Source: Pseudomonas sp. Irchel 3H7 (GTDB lineage: Bacteria; Pseudomonadota; Gammaproteobacteria; Pseudomonadales; Pseudomonadaceae). Taken from it: 64,000 bases of DNA. The stretch lies in contig NZ_FYEA01000002.1 of assembly GCF_900187605.1 (NCBI RefSeq), positions 310,001-374,000 of the forward strand. Reading direction: 5' to 3'. The notes below the pieces were generated by a model. The model was not told the origin of the DNA and ran no database searches. It was given only the letters and a program-made list of their open reading frames with translations. The translations under genes and the position numbers were made by a program. Shown here piece by piece: positions 49,963-59,215 of this stretch. The stretch's first letter is position 1. Each line of letters starts with the position of its first letter.

Positions 49963-50543
49963 CCCTCACCCTAACCCTCTCCCAGAGGGAGAGGGGACTG
50001 ACCGAGTTGTCTGGCGAGCGACACCGACGTGACAGACCGAGTCGATTATGGATTCAAAGCGAATCGGTCACGTCGGTGCATCTCTTGAATCTCCCCCAAT
50101 CGGTCCCCTCCATCTACCTCTGGGAGAGGGGACTGACCGAGTTGTCTGGCGAGCGACACCGACGTGACAGACCGAGTCGATTATGGATTCAAAGCGAATC
50201 GGTCACGTCGGTGCATCTCTTGAATCTCCCCCAATCGGTCCCCTCCATCTACCTCTGGGAGAGGGGACTGACCGGGGTGTCTGTCGTCCTCCACCGACGT
50301 GAAAGACCGAGTCGATTATGGATTCAAAGCCAATCGGTCACGTCGGTGCATCTCTTGAATCTCCCCCAATCGGTCCCCTCCATCTACCTCTGGGAGAGGG
50401 GACTGACCGGGGTGTCTGTCGTCCTCCACCGACGTGAAAGACCGAGTCGATTATGGATTCAAAGCCAATCGTTCAAGTCGGCGGAATTCTTGAATCTCCC
50501 CCGGTCGGTCCCCTCTCCCTCTGGGAGAGGGCTAGGGTGAGGG
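49963..50543. repeat. Tandem-repeat element, about four copies of a 135-bp unit
   Basis: It begins CCCTCACCCTAACCCTCTCC and ends GAGAGGGCTAGGGTGAGGG, so the termini are inverted. The core GAGGGGACTGACCG recurs at 49991, 50126, 50261 and 50396, a constant 135-bp period. Units 1-2 and units 3-4 form two nearly identical pairs that differ from each other mainly around GTTGTCTGGCGAGCG versus GGTGTCTGTCGTCC. Each unit contains an internal imperfect inverted repeat (CACCGACGTGACAGACCGA / TCGGTCACGTCGGTG). It fills the 619-bp gap between the membrane protein and the multihaem cytochrome gene. Confidence 0.93.
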
Positions 50544-50561
50544 AAGCCAATCTCCAGCCAA

Positions 50562-52922
50562 TCACTTAAGCGCCGGATCCCCCATATTCATCCTCTTCCA
50601 CCCCTGCAACAGCACCTGCGCCTTCGGCTCCTGCCCGCTGTCGAGATACCACTGAATCAGCGACAACCGCGCGTTGCGGTTCGCCGGTTGTACCTTGAGC
50701 AAACCTTCCAGCACCGCGCACGCCTCATCGACCTTGCCGCTTTCATGCAGCGCCACCGCCAGCACATAACCGTACTGCGCGTTCTGCGGCTCCAGTTGCG
50801 CAGCTTTTTTCAGCGGTGACATGGCTTCGGTGGTCTTGCCGGCGCGGATCAGCGACAAGCCACGGGTGTGCTGCAACAGTGCGGCGTCCGGATGCTGCTT
50901 GAGGCTGTCATCCAACAGCGTCTGCGCCTCCTGGCCACGGCCATTGGCTTCCAGCCATTGCACCAGCGTCACCAGTGCCGGGTAGAAATCCGGATCGCGT
51001 TTGAGTGCCGAGCGCAGCAGACCTTCAACTTCCGAACCACGGCCATTGGCCTGATACAGCATCGCCAGATTCAGATTGGCCTCGGCACGTTCCAGCAGGC
51101 TTTTCTGCACCGCTTCGTACTCGGCAATCGCAGCCTCCCAATTGGCTTGCGCAGCGCCAAGACCATTGTTGCGCGCAACACTCAACAGATCCCGCGCAGC
51201 CACAATGCGCACGGCTTTCACTGGATCACCCAGAAGCGGCGACAACAATGGCGCACGCTCCGCTGGCGGCAGGAATGCACTGATCGCTCGCGCAGCGCTT
51301 TCACGTACTTGCGGCGCCGGATTCTTCAAGTCCTGGGTGGCCAGTTTCAGTGCCTGTTCGCTCGGGTACAGCGGCAATTCAGCGAGCAACGTCGCCCGTT
51401 GAATCGCTGGCAAATTGCTGCGCTGCAACTGCTCATATAGCGCATCCGCGGCGCCCGGCTGGCCGTTGCGGATCAACCACAAGCTTTCGTCATAACGCGG
51501 TGCCAGCGGCGCGGCAGAGGCGCTCCACAACTTGAACTGCGCGGTGACCTTGTCGCCAGCCTTGCCTTGATGGCAGGTCAGGCAGGCGTCCGGTGTGCCG
51601 AGCTTCTGCGCCCGTTCCGGGTTGGGAATGCTGAAGCTGTGGTCATGCCTGAAGTCATTGCCCATGTAGAACTTGCCGGGCATGTGACAATCGACGCACT
51701 GCGAACCGGGCTGGCCCATGGTGTGGCGCGTATGCTCGATGGAATCGTAGTTCTTCGCTTGCAGGCCTTTGCCGTCGACACCTTCGATTGAAGTCTTGCC
51801 AGCGGTGTTATGGCATTGCAGGCACACCGCGTTGCCCGGTGCCTTCAGCTCGTTGCTGTGCGGGTTGTGGCAGTTGCTGCAACGCACACCCTTATCGAAC
51901 ATTTTGCTTTGCAGGAACGAGCCATGTTCGAACACCTCATCCTTGATCTTGCCGTCCAGCGCATACAGTTCGCGGGTGAGGGTGCTCGGCAGGTAGTCGT
52001 CCATCAGCCGCTTGCCGACGGTGTAGCCATCGCCCAACGGCGCTCGACGTGCATGGCAGCGGGCGCAGGTTTCGATCTCGACGGTGGCGTTCTTGTCCTT
52101 GAGGTCGACGTCAAACCCCTGATGAATCAGGTCGGTTTTTTTCTGCGTCCACTCCAGGTGATTCGAGGCCGGACCGTGACAAGCCTGGCAACCGACACCG
52201 AGGCTGTTCCACTGACTGTTGAAGGTGTTGCTGGCCGCATCAAAATTGCGCTTGAAGCCGGTGGTGTGGCACTCGACGCACATGAAGTTGGCATTCTGGC
52301 TCGGCTTGCTCCAATGCAGCGGATTCTTGAAGTTGACGCCTTGGCCGGCATAGAGATGAAACCAGCGATGTTTCTCGGTATCCCAGGCCACGCCGAGCGC
52401 CTGCAAACGACCTTCGCCGACTTCGATCAGGTATTGCTGCAGCGGCGCGATGCCGAAGGTGTAGGCGACTTTGAAGTCGCCGTTTTTGCCGTCGATGCCG
52501 GGCGTATTGACCCAGAATTCATCGCCCTTGCGCGAGAAACGCGTGGTCTCGTTTTCGCCTTTGAAGGTGACGTTGTTGAAGTCGCCGAGCATCGTCTCAG
52601 CGTTCGCCGGCTGCATCGCCAATTGGTGATGTGAACCTTGCCAGTCCTTGACCTGTTCGCTGTGGCAGCCCTGGCATTGTTGTTCATCGACCATCGTCGC
52701 CGGTTTGCTCGCCACAACTGGTTGTGGCTTGGCAGCCGGGGCGACGGGGGCGCTGATCGGCGCGGGTTTCAACGGCGCCGGAGCAGGGCTGAAGAGAAAC
52801 CAGCCGATGCCCGCGACGGCGGCGAGCAGTACAGCGATGGTGATCGGGAACAGGTATTTTGAAATGGAAGGTTGCGTCGAATCAGGGTCAGGTTGTGCGG
52901 TTTTATTTTTATGCTTGGGCAT
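50562..52922 (-). CDS. Membrane-anchored eight-haem c-type cytochrome with C-terminal HEAT/TPR repeats
   Basis: This 786-residue protein has an N-terminal cytoplasmic tail and a TM anchor (YLFPITIAVLLAAVAGIGWF, residues ~24-43), then a Pro/Ala-rich linker. Eight CxxCH sites follow: CQGCH, CVECH, CQACH, CARCH, CSNCH, CLQCH, CVDCH and CLTCH. The C-terminal ~330 residues are helical repeats, HEAT-like first (PQVRESAARAISAFLPPAE) then TPR (EGLLRSALKRDPDFYPALVT). GGAAG precedes ATG 52922. It is probably a periplasmic multihaem oxidoreductase or electron-transfer scaffold. Cytochrome c554/hydroxylamine-oxidoreductase-like families have related arrangements; the substrate is unknown. Confidence 0.92.
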   Translation of the reverse strand: MPKHKNKTAQPDPDSTQPSISKYLFPITIAVLLAAVAGIGWFLFSPAPAPLKPAPISAPVAPAAKPQPVVASKPATMVDEQQCQGCHSEQVKDWQGSHHQLAMQPANAETMLGDFNNVTFKGENETTRFSRKGDEFWVNTPGIDGKNGDFKVAYTFGIAPLQQYLIEVGEGRLQALGVAWDTEKHRWFHLYAGQGVNFKNPLHWSKPSQNANFMCVECHTTGFKRNFDAASNTFNSQWNSLGVGCQACHGPASNHLEWTQKKTDLIHQGFDVDLKDKNATVEIETCARCHARRAPLGDGYTVGKRLMDDYLPSTLTRELYALDGKIKDEVFEHGSFLQSKMFDKGVRCSNCHNPHSNELKAPGNAVCLQCHNTAGKTSIEGVDGKGLQAKNYDSIEHTRHTMGQPGSQCVDCHMPGKFYMGNDFRHDHSFSIPNPERAQKLGTPDACLTCHQGKAGDKVTAQFKLWSASAAPLAPRYDESLWLIRNGQPGAADALYEQLQRSNLPAIQRATLLAELPLYPSEQALKLATQDLKNPAPQVRESAARAISAFLPPAERAPLLSPLLGDPVKAVRIVAARDLLSVARNNGLGAAQANWEAAIAEYEAVQKSLLERAEANLNLAMLYQANGRGSEVEGLLRSALKRDPDFYPALVTLVQWLEANGRGQEAQTLLDDSLKQHPDAALLQHTRGLSLIRAGKTTEAMSPLKKAAQLEPQNAQYGYVLAVALHESGKVDEACAVLEGLLKVQPANRNARLSLIQWYLDSGQEPKAQVLLQGWKRMNMGDPALK

Positions 52923-53134
52923 TGCGACTTCCGTAGTCCAGGTGCATTTGCCGTCTGGCGTGCGTTCAAGCTCGATGCAGCTTTGCCGGATCATCGGCGT
53001 CTGTCAAATGACCCTTGTGATCCGTCGCGCAGGTTTGTGTGAATTTTGTGCTTTGCAATCGCAATTACTGAGGTTTTAGCTATACCTGTAACTCCCCCAG
53101 GCAAAGTTTTCGGCCTTCTGACAGGAGTTACAGC

Positions 53135-53809
53135 ATGAAGCTAGCAGTGATGATGGGCACTCTGTGTTTTGCCACTCTCGCAGTGGTGGGTTGTTCCAGC
53201 AAAACCGTCGACCCGAAAGAGTACTCCGGCTTCCTCAAAGACTACAGCCAGCTCAAGGAGGCCAAATCGCCGTCCGGTGCCGAGGTCATGCGCTGGATCG
53301 ATCCGAAGGTCGACATCAAGAAATTCACCAGTGTGTATATCGAGCCGACCCAGCTGTACCCGAAACCGCAACCGACCGCGAAGATCTCCCAGCAAACCCT
53401 CAATGGCATCACTTCCTACTACGATCAGGCACTCAAGCGTGAAATCGGCAAAGACCTGCCGTTGGCAACCGGTCCTGGCCCGGGCGTGATTGTGGTGCGT
53501 GCGGCGATCACCGCCGTGAGCAGCAAGACTGAAGGCCTGCACGCCTATGAGGTGATTCCGATTGCTCTGGTCGCCGCTGCGGTCAGCACCGCCAGCGGTA
53601 TTCGCGATCAGGAAACTACCCTGGCCACCGAAGCGGTGTTCCTCGATGGCGCGAATAACAAGGTCGTCGCGCAAGTGGTGCGCAAAGGCACCGGCAAGCC
53701 GTTGGAAAATGACTCACAGGCGATGACGGCGAATGACGTCAAACCGGTGATCGATGGCTGGGCCTCGGACATGCGTCAGTCGTATCTGAAGCTCAAGGCA
53801 GCAAAATAA
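53135..53809 (+). CDS. DUF3313-family lipoprotein
   Basis: This 224-residue precursor has lipobox LAVVGC with the lipidated Cys at residue 20, followed by SSKTVDPKEYSGFLKDYSQL. The rest fits DUF3313 lipoproteins (FTSVYIEPTQLYPKPQPT; VRAAITAVSSKTEGLHAYEV). It is probably anchored in the outer membrane. ACAGGAG precedes the ATG. A GC-rich hairpin follows the stop and is shared with the convergent DUF3829 gene. Role unknown. Confidence 0.9.
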   Translation: MKLAVMMGTLCFATLAVVGCSSKTVDPKEYSGFLKDYSQLKEAKSPSGAEVMRWIDPKVDIKKFTSVYIEPTQLYPKPQPTAKISQQTLNGITSYYDQALKREIGKDLPLATGPGPGVIVVRAAITAVSSKTEGLHAYEVIPIALVAAAVSTASGIRDQETTLATEAVFLDGANNKVVAQVVRKGTGKPLENDSQAMTANDVKPVIDGWASDMRQSYLKLKAAK

Positions 53810-53811
53810 GC

Positions 53812-53851
53812 GCACCCGGCCGGAGTCCCGCGAGGGTTCTCCGGCCGGTGC
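53812..53851. terminator. GC-rich hairpin between convergent genes
   Basis: GCACCCGGCCGGAG and CTCCGGCCGGTGC pair over ~13 bp with one bulged C and a 13-base loop. There is no clear T-run, so it may act as a weak bidirectional terminator or an RNA-stabilising structure. Confidence 0.55.
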
Positions 53852-53857
53852 AACTCC

Positions 53858-54853
53858 TCAGAAATTGGCGCGTGCCTGACGGTTGTAGTGGCTGAGCAGG
53901 GCGTCGTAGCCACGGGTGACGGCGTAGTAATCGTCGCTCAAACGTTGCGGTTCGGCGTGGTTTTGCCAGTCCTTGTGCAGGGTGTTCAGTGCGTCGAGAT
54001 AGTGCTGCGCAGGCTCACGGATGTGGCGCCACAGCTCGCGCGCATCATCGTCTTTATTACGGAAACCAGGCTCGCGCGGACCGATAAAAGGCCCACCGCG
54101 ATTCCATGCCTGTTGCAGATCGGCGCTGGTGTCGGCCACGGCTTGCGCGGTCAGGGTGCGGTGTTTCATCCCGTCTTCCAGCAATTCCAGTGTCTCCCGG
54201 GCCTGAATCATGTACGCCAGCAGCGACCAGTGGATCTCCTTGCCTACGCGTGCTTCAAGAAGCTTGAGCTGTGCGAGGCGCTGCGCGACGTCCAGTGGCA
54301 GCAGTTCTTCTCTCAAGGCAGTCGATGCGCTGATATAGGCATTGCTGGCGGTCTGAATTTGCGCAAGCAGCTGCGGTGTCTGGTTGAACGGGACGACAAA
54401 GAAGCTCGCACTTTTATCGAGTCGAGTCGGTGGAGAAATCACCGATGCCCACTTCAATGCTTGCGCGTAGTCACGGACTTTCTGCGACAGCGCTGGCTGG
54501 TAGGCCAGCAGCTCAAGCTTTTCGTTGATATCCCGCAGGCAGGTATCCTCCTGGATGTCACGCACAGTGAACGCATCGCTGTTATCGAAATCCTGTGGCT
54601 CGGAAATATACTTTCCGTATGCATCACTGGTTGGCCGCTGATGTTCGTTTTTGTCGTAGGCGTTGCGCCAGTGCACATCGACGCGGTTGACGCAGGCGAT
54701 GATCGGGCTCAACGCGTTGGCCTGCGCGGTCACGGGGGATTCGCGCTGATCAAGCCACAGATCGAGCTTCAGGAACGGCCGGGTCGCGCTCGACAGCCCC
54801 ATCACCACCAGAACGACCACTACGCCGCTGACAAACATGAGTCTTGAGGTCAT
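53858..54853 (-). CDS. DUF3829 (YiiG-like) protein, partner of the J-domain-like protein
   Basis: The 331-residue protein begins MTSRLMFVSGVVVVLVVMGL, a signal peptide or anchor with no clear lipobox. The remainder is mostly helical and charged and matches the DUF3829 (YiiG) pattern, for example NALSPIIACVNRVDVHWRNA and FFVVPFNQTPQLLAQIQ. GGAGGC precedes the ATG, which overlaps the stop of the J-domain-like gene (ATGA), so the two are co-translated. It is periplasmic or envelope-associated. Function unknown. Confidence 0.82.
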   Translation of the reverse strand: MTSRLMFVSGVVVVLVVMGLSSATRPFLKLDLWLDQRESPVTAQANALSPIIACVNRVDVHWRNAYDKNEHQRPTSDAYGKYISEPQDFDNSDAFTVRDIQEDTCLRDINEKLELLAYQPALSQKVRDYAQALKWASVISPPTRLDKSASFFVVPFNQTPQLLAQIQTASNAYISASTALREELLPLDVAQRLAQLKLLEARVGKEIHWSLLAYMIQARETLELLEDGMKHRTLTAQAVADTSADLQQAWNRGGPFIGPREPGFRNKDDDARELWRHIREPAQHYLDALNTLHKDWQNHAEPQRLSDDYYAVTRGYDALLSHYNRQARANF

Positions 54854-56478
54854 GGTCGTGCCTCCGCCGGATACCACTGTTCACGGGTGGCGGGCGCGCC
54901 ACAGTCGAACGAACTCGCCGGCAGCCGACTGCACAAGCGCTCGGCCCAGGGTTGCAGGCCCTGATTGCGATTGACCGTGCCTTGGCTGGCGGCCACTTTG
55001 AACACGCCCAGCACCAGCACCAGGGCGACAACCCCGAGTAGCGACAGGCCGATTTTCACCGGCAGGTTGGTCTTTTCCCAGGACGTGTGTGGCTTGACCT
55101 GACGGCGACGGATCAAACCCACGCAGGCCAGTGTGGCGGCGTAGACGACGCCAGCGATGGGGCCGAAAAACCAAGTGAGCCCGGCCACCATCAATGCGCA
55201 TGGAATCAGGTCACGCAGTACGCCGAACGGCGCAGCGTCCTTGGCGAACCCTGGCCACAACCGCGCGCTGAGGCGGTCGTCCAGCAGCCAATGGGTGTGC
55301 GCCAGTTCGTGAGTCAGCCAGTTGATGCCCGCAGCGATCACGCCAAACACGATCGTTGAGGTCATGACGATATTGATCAGTCCGGTGACGCGCAGCCCCA
55401 GCGGGATGAAATGGCTAAACGCACCGATCAGACAGGCCAGCACCACGCCAACGTAGGTCGGCCATTCACCGCGTTTCAGTTCCCAGTCGCGCCAGAAGAA
55501 CGCGGTGCCACCGGGCAACGCTGCGCAGACCTTCGGATGATTGGCGTACAGCGCCGAACTCAAGTGTCGGCAATGCTCCCAATCTTTCTCACGCAGGCGC
55601 CGGGCCAATGCGCGGCGCTGGCTGAACGGGCCGCTGCCGAGCAACAGGCGGGCGGCGCGGTGTTCGGCGGTGGCGGGCGGCTCTTCGGCGAGTTGACGTT
55701 GCTGCGCGATAAACCGCGGTGCCTCGTAGCGAGCGGTCAGCCGCTTCCATTCATCTTTCGGGCAAAGATTGGCCGGGCCGGAGTGCCAGCCCTGGCCAAC
55801 GCACACCTGTTCGAAAATAGCGGAGGACCAGTATTCGCTGTCCAGCAGCAATCGACTCAGGTACAGGTTGAACCACTGCCGGTGCACTTCAGCGTCGAGC
55901 CAAAGGTATTGCGCGCACTGTGCGTAGGCCTGCAAAAAGGCTTCGCCGTCTTCGCGTTCGAGGGCATCACGCAATGGTCGAGTCATGCGATCACGCTGCT
56001 GATCGAGCAACAGTTCGATCGACTCTTCATCCAGCTCAAGCCGCTGCCAGGCACTGAACCAGTGATAGGTCTGCACCGCCCAATCGACCATCGGCGCCGA
56101 CGTGTCAGGGTGCTCGATGCAATGCTGCAGCAGGGTTTCTTCGAGAATATGCGCACAACCCTGCTCAACGGCGAGGGCATGGCGCTGTTGCAACTGCGCA
56201 AGGCTGGTGCCGTGCAGCGAGCGCGTCGCCTGTTGCAAGGCATCGACTTCGACCACGGTCAGGCCGGTCAAATCCCAGCTGTCGTCCGGCGCTTCGTTGT
56301 CTTCGTGGACCTGCGCCCATTCCTTGTAATTCAGGGCTTGCTCATAGGCGTCACGCAGGCGCTGAAAGCCCTCGGCGTCTTCGTCCGGGCGGGTCTGTTT
56401 GAGCAGGGCGGCGTATTGGCGTTTGATACTGCGCGTATCGGCGTCGGCGGTAAGGCCAAGGACGGTCCAGCAACTCAT
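54850..56478 (-). CDS. Membrane protein with degenerate N-terminal J-domain and an HExxH motif
   Basis: This is a 542-residue protein. Residues 1-55 look like a J-domain (SCWTVLGLTADADTRSIKRQ, then FQRLRDAYEQALNY), but the HPD tripeptide reads RPD (KQTRPDEDAEG), so DnaK stimulation is doubtful. A long soluble helical region (about residues 60-300) is followed by about five TMs. Near residues 388-392, next to a membrane segment, is HELAH (INWLTHELAHTHWLL), an HExxH zinc-protease-type motif. GGAG lies 11 bases before the ATG. The gene overlaps its DUF3829 partner by four bases. A membrane metalloprotease or regulator is possible, not shown. Confidence 0.82.
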   Translation of the reverse strand: MSCWTVLGLTADADTRSIKRQYAALLKQTRPDEDAEGFQRLRDAYEQALNYKEWAQVHEDNEAPDDSWDLTGLTVVEVDALQQATRSLHGTSLAQLQQRHALAVEQGCAHILEETLLQHCIEHPDTSAPMVDWAVQTYHWFSAWQRLELDEESIELLLDQQRDRMTRPLRDALEREDGEAFLQAYAQCAQYLWLDAEVHRQWFNLYLSRLLLDSEYWSSAIFEQVCVGQGWHSGPANLCPKDEWKRLTARYEAPRFIAQQRQLAEEPPATAEHRAARLLLGSGPFSQRRALARRLREKDWEHCRHLSSALYANHPKVCAALPGGTAFFWRDWELKRGEWPTYVGVVLACLIGAFSHFIPLGLRVTGLINIVMTSTIVFGVIAAGINWLTHELAHTHWLLDDRLSARLWPGFAKDAAPFGVLRDLIPCALMVAGLTWFFGPIAGVVYAATLACVGLIRRRQVKPHTSWEKTNLPVKIGLSLLGVVALVLVLGVFKVAASQGTVNRNQGLQPWAERLCSRLPASSFDCGAPATREQWYPAEARP

Positions 56479-56578
56479 TGCGTGTACAACTCCATGAAAA
56501 CCTTCGACGCGGTCCAGTGGTGGCACTTTGATTGCGCGCACCCTACCTGTTTCGCGTCGAAAAGTCCTCAGCCACCAT

Positions 56579-59083
56579 TCATTTGCCGACGAACCAGCGG
56601 AAATACGGGTTGCCGCCATCGCCGCGCATCACCTCGCCGATATCCCGTGCCCAGGCATCGCGGTCGCCGTCATAGGCATGCAGGCTGGCGCGATAGAACT
56701 GCATCAGGCGCTGACGATGGCTTTCCATACGTTCATTGAAACCGGCATCGGCATTCACCAGTGACGGCGCCTGATACAGGTCCAACAGTGCCGGCAACAC
56801 GCGCGTGATCTCCTTGCTGCGCACCCATGGCGCATATTCGATCCTCGGCTGATCGTCGGTCACCGCAGGCGCATCGGCAGCAAAGCGTTCAAGCCCGGCG
56901 CGATCGGTGACCCAGGTCGCGAGCAGGGCAGCGGCCGAGCCGATACCGACATCCTGCAAGGTGCTACGCACGCTGTCCTGCTGGAAACGCGCGGTAATTT
57001 TTGCGACGTCCATTTCCATCGGCTGCAGCGAACCGACCAGCAGCATCTCGTGGAATTCGCTGGTCCACAGCGAGGCATACGGGAACACATCAAGGAAGCT
57101 GCGCACCAGCGAACGCGAGTCGTCGATGTTCTGCGTCGGCAACGGCAGCCACTGCGCGACGATGCCTTTGTCCTCCAGGCGACTCGCCGCCAACTGATAG
57201 AAATCCCGCGAATACAGATTGACCACGCCGGCCGCAGAGGGCGGTGGCGGTTCGAGGGTGATCAGGTCATAGGTTTGTGCGCTGCGCAGCAGTTCCTGGC
57301 GCCCGTCGCGCAGACGCACATCGACGCCGGGATCGCTGGCGGCGTTGAAGTTGCCCTTGAACAACGGCGCGGCTTTGACCACTGACGGCAGCAACTCGGC
57401 AACCACCCGATGTTCCAGCCTCGGGTAGCGCAGCAGGGCGCCAGCGGTGATGCCGGTGCCGAAACCGATCACCAGCGTCGAACGCGGCTCACCGTTGTGA
57501 ATCAGCAGCGGCAGCAAGGCTTGCACACGCATGTAGCGCAGTGAGGGCATGGCATCACCGGTGTTCGATACGCCTTGAATATACAAGCGATGGAAGGTGT
57601 TATCGCCGCGACCTTGAGCAACCACGGCGACGGTGCCGCCCCGTCCTTCTTCATAGAACGACAGGCTGCCGTTGCGCGCACCGGGCAGCAGGCTGGCGAG
57701 TTTGTCGACCGGGGTAAACACGGCAAATGCAACCGAGACCAGACCGAGGGCAACCACGGCCTGACGCCGGCCTTTCTTCACGTGATGACCTCTGCGTACG
57801 GCAAAATAGCCGATGCCGGCGGCGATAATCGCCAGCAGGCCCAAGGTGCGCACCAGCCCCAGCAGCGGGATCAACAGGAAGCCGCAGAGCATCACCCCGA
57901 CGATCCCGCCGAGGGTATTGAAAGCGACCACGGCACCCACATCCCGACCTACGCGTTCATGGCCGACACTCAAACGCAGTGCCAGCGGAAACGCCGCGCC
58001 AAGCAGCAGCGTCGGTACAAAGACAATGCTCAACGCTGCCACCGCGAAGCGTGCACTCATGCCGGCGAGTTCACTGGCGCCCAGACTCAACAGCCACATT
58101 TCCGCCTGACTTTGCGCGATCACCAGCCAGCGCCCGAGCACGGCGATTTCCAGCAACGCGATCAGGCCGGCGCCGGCAATCAGCAAGCCGAACACGCCCC
58201 ACGGATCACGAATGCGCTCGACCCGCCGGGCGAGCAGGGCGCTGCCGATAAACAGCCCGGTCAGATAAGTCGCCAACACCACGGCAAACGCGTAGGTGCG
58301 GGTGCTCATGAACTGCACGATCGATTGCGACCAGACCACTTCATAACCGAGCGCCACGCCACCGGCGATGGAGTACAGCCACAGCGCGGTTCGATCCGGG
58401 GCTTTTTCCGCGTGGTGTTTGACGGTGGTGGTCAGGGGCGCCGGATGCTGCCGGGCCAGCCATAACGCACCGATGGCTGCCAGCAGATTGAGCATCGCCG
58501 CGAACAAGGCACTGCCACGCACACCAAGGCTGGCGATCAACACGAACGCGGCGAGCAGGGTGCCGACAACCGCCCCCAAGGTGTTGGCCGCATATAACTG
58601 ACCGCCAGCCTTGCCCGGATCGGCGGCGAGCGAACGCACCAGCACCGGCAGGGTGCCGCCCATCAACACCGCCGGCAAGCCGACCAATGCGAACGGCAAT
58701 ATCCACGCGATCAGGCCGACATGCTCTTGCAGCCAGGCAAACGGACTGGCCGCCAGGCTCATGGCCACGGTCGCGCCGACGCCGAGAATCGCCACCAGCA
58801 CTTCCAGCCCGGCATACAGCAACACCGGCTGCTGCAAGCGATCGGCCCAGCGCCCGAACAGCCAGCCACCAAGAGCCAGTCCTGCGAAAAACGCACTGAT
58901 ACCGGTGGTGATCGCATACACCTCGACGCCGACCACCAGCGACAGTTGCTTGATCCACAGCACCTGATAGACCAGCGCCGCTGCGCCGGAGATGCACAGC
59001 AGCAGGGCGGGGAACAGCAGCGCGGGAGCGGCGGTATGTGAGGCGGGTATGGCCGACGGCTTGCTGGCGATACGTGAGGACAT
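56579..59083 (-). CDS. Fused MFS/spermidine-synthase-like protein
   Basis: This 834-residue protein has about 12-14 TMs in the first ~470 residues (LLFPALLLCISGAAALVYQV at the start) and then a Rossmann methyltransferase-type domain of the spermidine synthase family. The nucleotide-binding Gly loop reads VIGFGTGITAGALL (near residue 539). Where true aminopropyltransferases have a catalytic Asp in DxxDP, this protein reads TLEPPPPSAAGVVNLYSRDF (near residue 606), so that Asp seems absent. Polyamine synthesis is therefore doubtful; a small-molecule or lipid-linked function is possible. AAGG precedes the ATG. It stands alone, after a terminator on one side. Confidence 0.9.
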   Translation of the reverse strand: MSSRIASKPSAIPASHTAAPALLFPALLLCISGAAALVYQVLWIKQLSLVVGVEVYAITTGISAFFAGLALGGWLFGRWADRLQQPVLLYAGLEVLVAILGVGATVAMSLAASPFAWLQEHVGLIAWILPFALVGLPAVLMGGTLPVLVRSLAADPGKAGGQLYAANTLGAVVGTLLAAFVLIASLGVRGSALFAAMLNLLAAIGALWLARQHPAPLTTTVKHHAEKAPDRTALWLYSIAGGVALGYEVVWSQSIVQFMSTRTYAFAVVLATYLTGLFIGSALLARRVERIRDPWGVFGLLIAGAGLIALLEIAVLGRWLVIAQSQAEMWLLSLGASELAGMSARFAVAALSIVFVPTLLLGAAFPLALRLSVGHERVGRDVGAVVAFNTLGGIVGVMLCGFLLIPLLGLVRTLGLLAIIAAGIGYFAVRRGHHVKKGRRQAVVALGLVSVAFAVFTPVDKLASLLPGARNGSLSFYEEGRGGTVAVVAQGRGDNTFHRLYIQGVSNTGDAMPSLRYMRVQALLPLLIHNGEPRSTLVIGFGTGITAGALLRYPRLEHRVVAELLPSVVKAAPLFKGNFNAASDPGVDVRLRDGRQELLRSAQTYDLITLEPPPPSAAGVVNLYSRDFYQLAASRLEDKGIVAQWLPLPTQNIDDSRSLVRSFLDVFPYASLWTSEFHEMLLVGSLQPMEMDVAKITARFQQDSVRSTLQDVGIGSAAALLATWVTDRAGLERFAADAPAVTDDQPRIEYAPWVRSKEITRVLPALLDLYQAPSLVNADAGFNERMESHRQRLMQFYRASLHAYDGDRDAWARDIGEVMRGDGGNPYFRWFVGK

Positions 59084-59167
59084 GCGTAGGCCTTAATTCA
59101 AAAGTGATTGTGACGGTGCTGGCCCCTTCGCGAGCTTTCTCGCGAAGAAGCCAACACAGTCCCAAGT

Positions 59168-59202
59168 CAAAAAAAGGGCCGCCCGCCGGTGACGGCGAGC
59201 GG
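59168..59202 (-). terminator. Terminator of the arylsulfatase gene
   Basis: Read on the minus strand, CCGCTCGCCG-TCAC-CGGCGGGCGG forms a 10-bp stem with one wobble pair, followed by CCCTTTTTTT. It starts 14 bp after the arylsulfatase stop. A further small hairpin (TTCGCGAG-CTTT-CTCGCGAA) lies at about 59128-59147, before the MFS fusion gene start. Confidence 0.88.
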
Positions 59203-59215
59203 CAGTCGAGCGGTG

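Noticed and set aside
49920..50540. Open reading frame of 206 residues made of 45-residue repeats
   Set aside because: It is created by a 135-bp tandem non-coding repeat whose period is a multiple of three. There is no ribosome-binding site, and the flanks are inverted-repeat ends of an element.
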